Under the pieces are notes generated by a model. The model was given only the letters and a program-made list of their open reading frames with translations, did no database searches and was not told where the DNA came from. Below, in pieces: positions 5,973-7,963 of a stretch of DNA of 7,963 bases; the first letter of the stretch is position 1; each line of letters starts with the position of its first letter. The DNA is from JBDTVS01 sp040007095 (GTDB lineage: Bacteria; Acidobacteriota; Vicinamibacteria; Vicinamibacterales; CAVVIG01), in contig JBDTVS010000223.1 of the NCBI GenBank assembly GCA_040007095.1, forward strand, positions 1-7,963. Reading direction: 5' to 3'. Position numbers and translations under genes: made by a program.

Positions 5973-6083
5973 ATTCTGCTAAAGCGCGAGGACCCGTCAA
6001 ATATTCCCGGATGGCCGAAGATGGTCGGCTTGCGCGAAATCCTGCGCCAGAATATTTCGACCGCCGCGTGGGTTGTGCCCTCC

Positions 6084-6254
6084 GTGGACACCGAACGAGC
6101 CATCCGCGTCCTTGCCATCTCGAGAAGTCTTCGGCAGGCGTCGTCCAACACCGCGCTTGTCAAAGCGGCGGCTCAACTCGCTCGGTCTACGGCGGAAATA
6201 TCGATCTACCAGGAGCTGGCGGACCTATCGCCCTTCAATCCAGATCTCGACGGC
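6084..6254 (+). pseudogene. N-terminal fragment of an NADPH-dependent FMN reductase
   Basis: From GTG 6084 the plus strand reads IRVLAISRSLRQASSNTALV, then KAAAQLARSTAEISIYQELA and DLSPFNPDLDG. This is the start of the flavodoxin-like FMN reductase family, which has IRVLAISGSLRxxSxNTALL as its FMN phosphate-binding loop. The loop glycine is Arg here (S-R-S), and likeness stops at PDLDG (about 6254), so more than half of the protein, including the rest of the flavin site, is lost. There is no evident ribosome binding site. The break coincides with the end of the XRE fragment on the other strand. It stands head-to-head with the lipoprotein gene, 121 bp apart. Confidence 0.65.
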
Positions 6255-6341
6255 GGTCGCGAGCTCCTCCTGCGTGAAGCCAGCCGCCTTACGGAGCGCT
6301 TTCAGTTGCGTTGCAAAAGGCCCCGGAGCGACTCGTTTCAT
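6225..6341 (-). pseudogene. N-terminal fragment of an XRE-type helix-turn-helix regulator
   Basis: ATG 6341 opens a 38-residue frame beginning MKRVAPGPFATQLKALRKAA then GFTQEELATA. The pattern FxxxLKxLRKAAGFTQEELA is the first half of an XRE/Cro HTH domain (helix 1 and the start of helix 2). It then runs into unrelated residues and a stop at 6225-6227. The recognition helix is missing, so DNA binding is not expected. True homology appears to end near 6255, where the FMN-reductase fragment of the opposite strand ends. A functional microprotein is possible but unlikely. Confidence 0.5.
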
Positions 6342-6353
6342 CGCCTTGCGATC

Positions 6354-6648
6354 TTACCGCCGCGCTTGTCTGGGCGTCGTTACGAGCAGGACGACAATCA
6401 TGGGCGCGCTGACCAGCCGCACGAATGCGCCCAGGAGGATGGCCAATCCGCCGAGCAACTCCACCAGAATCGTCGCCCACGCCATGATCTGCGGCGACGG
6501 TAGGCCAATCGCCATGAGGATGCCAGCGAAGGCGTCTGCGCCCTTCGAGAGTGTGGCGTATCCGCGCGCCATGAAGCCGACGCCGGCGATCAGGCAGCGC
6601 AATTGGCGCCCAACGGGCGGCGGCAGACGGATACCGAATCTGCACCAT
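6354..6648 (-). pseudogene. DoxX-family membrane protein, frameshifted and C-terminally truncated
   Basis: The main frame reads LIAGVGFMARGYATLSKGAD, AFAGILMAIGLPSPQIMAWA and TILVELLGGLAILLGAFVRL, a clear DoxX-type quinol/terpenoid-associated membrane protein. The usual start is in another frame: ATG 6648 gives MVQIRYPSAAARWAPIAL, which joins LIAGVGF if a base change of frame occurs at about 6592-6600. The conserved HGYAK of DoxX is changed to RGYAT. At about 6384 the expected fourth-helix region is replaced by TTPRQARR and a stop, so roughly 30-50 C-terminal residues are missing. A frame opened by GTG 6674 could still produce a 106-residue protein, but it looks dead. It is not a copy of the other DoxX fragment; the two sequences differ. 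Confidence 0.65.
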
Positions 6649-6769
6649 CGTCTTTCGAGGGTTGCGCAACGCACTCACTGAACGCTTGGATGCCGCCGCG
6701 GTGGGGTTCGTTACAACCAGATTCCGCACAGTGGTAACACGGTAGTGTGTCGAGCGAAGGTGGCGCGGC

Positions 6770-7453
6770 TCACAAACCAAAAATCACGAATGAGAGACAG
6801 TCATTGGCGCTGTGGGCACGGATCGAAGCCCATAGTGAGTCCGAATACTTCACCGCCGCGGCAAAGATGACGCCGAGAACAAACACCGACGCCGCGGCGC
6901 CGGCATTGAAGGTGCGCAGCGCGATCCAGCCCGGCAGATGAATGCTCAGAAACAGGAGCGACGTGATCAGATTGGCCAGCCAGGCGTTCATGCGTTCTCC
7001 GAACTTCTGCAGCATGAAGCCGCGGTACGGAATGTCCTCGATGAATCCGACGAGGAGTGACGTGCCCATGATGCTGTTCCAGGTCACGCGGTGCAGGCTC
7101 GGGTGCGGGAGACCGAAGCGCGCGAAGGTTCCAGCGGCGTTGACAACGGTCAGGACGATCGCCACGATGATGCCGCGGCCGACCTGGCCTCGCAGCTTCA
7201 GGGAGTCCAGTGGGTTGACGCCGTCCACATAGCGCAAGTACGCGAACACCGGCGCGATCCAGAACAGAACCCGGAAGCTGAGATTGAGCAGCGCGTAGGT
7301 GAGGGTTCGATCCCCTACGCTCTGCAGTCGCGGGTACAGCACCAGAGGCCACGCGATCCACAGCACGTGGAAGGCCACGACGTAGACAAGAAATGGCGGC
7401 AGCGCGGTTCGACGACGATCGACATCCGCGCGAAGGCCGGCAACGTTGAGCAT
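6770..7453 (-). CDS. CPBP-family intramembrane metalloprotease (Abi/Rce1-like)
   Basis: A 227-residue polytopic membrane protein with helices at about 21-40, 52-73, 93-111, 129-138, 157-171 and 184-202. It has the CPBP glutamate protease motifs: E139-D140-x3-R144 (IEDIPYRGF; the common form is EExxxR), F168-x3-H172 (FLSIHLP), and H214-x2-N217 (HSAN) in the last conserved block. The family includes CAAX-type prenyl proteases and bacteriocin self-immunity proteins; the substrate here is unknown. ATG 7453 is the natural start; the upstream GGGGAG is about 11 nt away, slightly long. It follows the four-helix protein gene by 37 bp on the same strand, so the pair is probably an operon. The gene appears intact. 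The Asp in place of the second motif-1 Glu is the one deviation. Confidence 0.88.
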   Translation of the reverse strand: MLNVAGLRADVDRRRTALPPFLVYVVAFHVLWIAWPLVLYPRLQSVGDRTLTYALLNLSFRVLFWIAPVFAYLRYVDGVNPLDSLKLRGQVGRGIIVAIVLTVVNAAGTFARFGLPHPSLHRVTWNSIMGTSLLVGFIEDIPYRGFMLQKFGERMNAWLANLITSLLFLSIHLPGWIALRTFNAGAAASVFVLGVIFAAAVKYSDSLWASIRAHSANDCLSFVIFGL

Positions 7454-7490
7454 CCTTCGTAAAGCTCCCCGGCCACGGCGACTATCCCCG

Positions 7491-7874
7491 TTACTCGCAC
7501 GGACGCTGCGTCGTTCTTGTCGTCAAGAAAGCCACAATGAAGAGCACGCTGATCAGGCCGTCGGGAACCGCCGGTTGAAAATCAATGGCAGGAATGCGCG
7601 AGCGGCTGTACAGCACCACCAGCGTCAACACATAGCTGAACTTCTCCAACATCGTCGGAATCATGAGCGTTCGGAAGCGCGCTGGATTGGAACCAATCAA
7701 CAGAAAGGCAATCTGCCACACCAGCGCGACCGAAATGAATCCGTAAAAGAACTGAGGGTAATCGGCAGGCGCCGGATACTGACGACCGGTGACATCCACC
7801 AACCAGTACAGAGGGGTCAGCACGGCCAAGCCCCAGATGCCGGCGCCAATGAACACAATTCTGGCAAATCTCAT
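7491..7874 (-). CDS. Uncharacterised four-helix integral membrane protein
   Basis: A 127-residue protein with four hydrophobic segments (about 6-26, 43-61, 78-90, 103-118) and a conserved-looking motif string LTPLYWLVDVTGRQYPAP, followed by YPQFFYGFISVALVWQIAFL. I recall similar unnamed membrane proteins in Acidobacteriota and Bacteroidota but know no function. ATG 7874 is supported by GGGAG 5 nt upstream. It is the first gene of a two-gene unit with the CPBP protease 37 bp downstream, so it might be the protease's partner or substrate; this is inference only. Confidence 0.75.
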   Translation of the reverse strand: MRFARIVFIGAGIWGLAVLTPLYWLVDVTGRQYPAPADYPQFFYGFISVALVWQIAFLLIGSNPARFRTLMIPTMLEKFSYVLTLVVLYSRSRIPAIDFQPAVPDGLISVLFIVAFLTTRTTQRPCE

Positions 7875-7963
7875 GGTGTCTCCCTGGCAGCAATCTGCCG
7901 TACGTTCTTAACCCGGATAATTCACGAACGGCCAATTCGAGTAGAGACACAAAAGCCTCCGCA
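7875..7963 (-). promoter_or_regulatory. Upstream region of the membrane protein/CPBP unit
   Basis: The 89 bp before ATG 7874 contain no open frame of interest and are slightly AT-richer than surrounding coding sequence, so the promoter of the two-gene unit probably lies here or beyond the window edge. No well-spaced -35/-10 pair could be identified. Confidence 0.3.

Noticed and set aside
1..7963. CRISPR array, tRNA or rRNA genes
   Set aside because: No regularly spaced direct repeats, cloverleaf-like sequence or rRNA-like conserved stretches were seen.

Overview
The window is GC-rich with compact gene spacing and no tRNA, rRNA or CRISPR array. The protein families (Tat-exported phosphoesterase fused to a cupredoxin, cupredoxin lipoprotein, ECF sigma/anti-sigma pair, DUF2231, DoxX, a YACHEGNY-type fragment) suggest a soil or sediment Acidobacteriota (Vicinamibacteria-like) chromosome. 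That placement is inference from recalled family distribution and has not been tested.

Left part (1-3128): genes lie on the minus strand. A DUF2231 membrane protein (3128-2703) is followed after about 30 bp by a Tat-exported calcineurin-like phosphoesterase with a C-terminal type-1 copper (cupredoxin) domain (2671-1460), then a small uncharacterised gene (1395-1192). A vanadium haloperoxidase/PAP2-type protein lacking its usual N-terminal part (1045-179) comes next, with a palindromic structure beyond its stop. Divergent from this cluster, from a shared intergenic region of about 113 bp, run an ECF sigma factor (3242-3787) and its overlapping membrane anti-sigma factor (3774-4505). The sigma/anti-sigma pair is the natural candidate regulator of the divergent exported-protein cluster.

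Middle part (4506-6650): a gene graveyard. In order: a decayed integrase-type transposase tail (-), a C-terminal fragment of a YACHEGNY-type protein with a frameshift (+), an N-terminal GNAT acetyltransferase fragment (-), an N-terminal DoxX fragment with frameshift (-), one apparently intact cupredoxin lipoprotein (5962-5576, -), an N-terminal NADPH-dependent FMN-reductase fragment (+), an N-terminal XRE HTH fragment (-), and a second DoxX gene frameshifted at its start and cut at its end (-). The reductase and XRE fragments meet nose-to-nose at about 6254/6255.

Right part (6770-7874): a two-gene minus-strand unit, a small four-helix membrane protein of unknown function followed 37 bp later by a CPBP-family (Abi/Rce1-like) intramembrane protease.

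The most interesting working unit is the sigma/anti-sigma pair facing DUF2231 plus phosphoesterase-cupredoxin. The most unusual structure is the dense mosaic of truncated genes around the surviving cupredoxin lipoprotein.
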